A stretch of 64,000 nt of DNA from Azohydromonas sediminis. Its GTDB lineage: Bacteria > Pseudomonadota > Gammaproteobacteria > Burkholderiales > Burkholderiaceae_C. The DNA is taken from the NCBI RefSeq assembly GCF_003574675.1, contig NZ_QOAZ01000017.1, forward strand, positions 1 to 64,000, in the 5' to 3' direction. A program made the position numbers and the translations under genes. Below, one piece after another: positions 63,219 to 64,000 of the stretch (position 1 is its first letter; each line of letters begins with the position of its first letter). Under the pieces are notes generated by a model, which saw only the letters and a program-made list of their open reading frames with translations, was not told the origin of the DNA and made no database searches.

Positions 63219-64000
63219 ATGTGCGGCATCGTGGGTGGAGTCGCCGGCCGTGACGTGGTGCCGGTGCTGATCGAGGGTCTGCGCCGGCTCGAGTACCGCG
63301 GCTACGACTCGTGCGGCATCGCGGTGCACCAGGAAGGGCAGCTGCGCCGCACGCGCAGCACGGCGCGCGTGGCCGACCTCGCCGCGCAGGCAGCGGCCGA
63401 CGGCGTGCGCTCGGGCACCGGCATCGCGCACACGCGCTGGGCCACGCACGGCGCGCCGGCGGTGCACAACGCGCACCCGCACTTCTCGGGCGATCGCATC
63501 GCGCTGGTGCACAACGGCATCATCGAGAACCACGACGAGCTGCGCGCCGAGCTGAAGGCGCGCGGCTACGAGTTCACGAGCCAGACCGACACCGAGGTCA
63601 TCGCGCACCTCGTGCACCAGCTCTACGACGGCGATCTCGTCGACGCGGTGCAGCGCGCGGTGCAGCGCCTGAAGGGCGCCTACGCGATCGCCGTGTTCTG
63701 CCGCGACGAGCCGCAGCGCGTCGTCGGCGCGCGCGAGGGCTCACCGCTCGTTCTCGGCCTCGGGCGCGACGGCGAGCACTTCGTCGCCTCCGACGCGATG
63801 GCGCTGGCCGGCGTCGCCGACCGCATCGTCTACCTCGAAGAAGGCGACGTCGTCGACCTGCAGCCGGGCAAGGTCTGGCTCAGCGCGCGCGGCGCCGACG
63901 GGCGCTGGCGGCCGGTCGAGCGCGAGGTCAAGCCGATGCCGGCGCACACCGCCGCGGCCGAGCTCGGCCCCTACCGCCACTACATGCAAAAGGAGATCTT
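63219..64000 (+). CDS. glmS: glutamine-fructose-6-phosphate aminotransferase, 5' part (cut by window edge)
   Basis: GlmS makes glucosamine 6-phosphate from fructose 6-phosphate and glutamine, the first step to UDP-GlcNAc. The visible 260 residues are the glutaminase domain: Cys1 nucleophile after the initiator Met in [56 protein letters not shown] and [17 protein letters not shown], then the linker to the SIS domains (HYMQKEIF). The start must be the ATG at 63219, because Cys has to become residue 1; GGGAG lies nine bases upstream. The upstream ATG at 63201 would block the active site. Confidence 0.97.
   Translation, partial: MCGIVGGVAGRDVVPVLIEGLRRLEYRGYDSCGIAVHQEGQLRRTRSTARVADLAAQAAADGVRSGTGIAHTRWATHGAPAVHNAHPHFSGDRIALVHNGIIENHDELRAELKARGYEFTSQTDTEVIAHLVHQLYDGDLVDAVQRAVQRLKGAYAIAVFCRDEPQRVVGAREGSPLVLGLGRDGEHFVASDAMALAGVADRIVYLEEGDVVDLQPGKVWLSARGADGRWRPVEREVKPMPAHTAAAELGPYRHYMQKEI

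Overview
The window is a 64 kb piece of a very GC-rich (about 70% by eye) chromosome from a betaproteobacterium, most likely Burkholderiales near the Rubrivivax/Leptothrix/Caldimonas group. This rests on gene content and order (DUF2244-ctaC-ctaD-small ORF-ctaG-DUF2970-ctaE-DUF2909-SURF1-ctaA-ctaB-SCO; metK with two lpxL genes and dapF-DUF484-xerC; tsaB-rimI-udg4), not on a database search. Almost all of it is core chromosome. The only mobile DNA is a truncated transposase at the left edge, and there is no CRISPR array, prophage, rRNA or recognised tRNA.

Layout. 1-5.8 kb: transposase fragment, gpmA, a membrane rhodanese, grxC, secB, gpsA, trmL, comF and a BioC-like methyltransferase. 5.8-15.8 kb: a nearly complete aa3-type cytochrome c oxidase locus with a subunit II that carries a fused cytochrome c, CuA/CuB metallation factors (CtaG, SCO, a second SCO-like protein), SURF1 and heme O/A synthesis (ctaB, ctaA). 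15.9-22.5 kb: rpoH preceded by a perfect CIRCE operator, ppsA, a chalcone-isomerase-like secreted protein, a HTH-ATPase-DUF4325 regulator and class II fructose bisphosphate aldolase. 22.6-31.3 kb: a SEC-C protein, purC, a repeat protein, a CnoX-like thioredoxin, purE-purK, tsaC and a degenerate GDSL-like lipoprotein. 31.3-38.3 kb: SemiSWEET, dacB, an EamA transporter, tsaB-rimI-udg4, glmU and a DUF6279 lipoprotein. 38.35-38.85 kb is a gene-free block built of alternating inverted repeats. 38.9-47.7 kb: ttcA, what looks like an internally deleted folB, a pteridine-reductase-like SDR, a MidA-type methyltransferase, small membrane proteins, cca, an NDUFA9-like protein, slt and fau. 47.7-56.8 kb: ompW, then the methyl cycle (metF-tlyA-ahcY behind an S-adenosylhomocysteine riboswitch), a PhnD-like binding protein coupled to a hybrid histidine kinase, pagL and metK. 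57-64 kb: two lipid A acyltransferases, dapF-DUF484-xerC, an RlmI-type methyltransferase, a Lrp/AsnC regulator and the 5' part of glmS.

Genes that work together: the cox block builds one respiratory enzyme; metK, ahcY and metF form most of the SAM/methyl cycle with SAH sensing at ahcY; purC, purE and purK act in IMP synthesis; tsaC and tsaB make tRNA t6A; fba, gpmA and ppsA are glycolytic/gluconeogenic; glmS and glmU feed cell-wall and LPS precursors alongside lpxL, pagL, dacB and slt.

The most interesting items are regulatory or structural rather than a new gene system: the palindromic repeat block at 38.35-38.85 kb, the SAH riboswitch with a competing hairpin, CIRCE in front of rpoH, an unexplained perfect palindrome upstream of ppsA, the shrunken folB, and several TANAAT-like boxes set so close to start codons that leaderless mRNAs are likely. 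I did not find a convincing previously undescribed multi-gene system.
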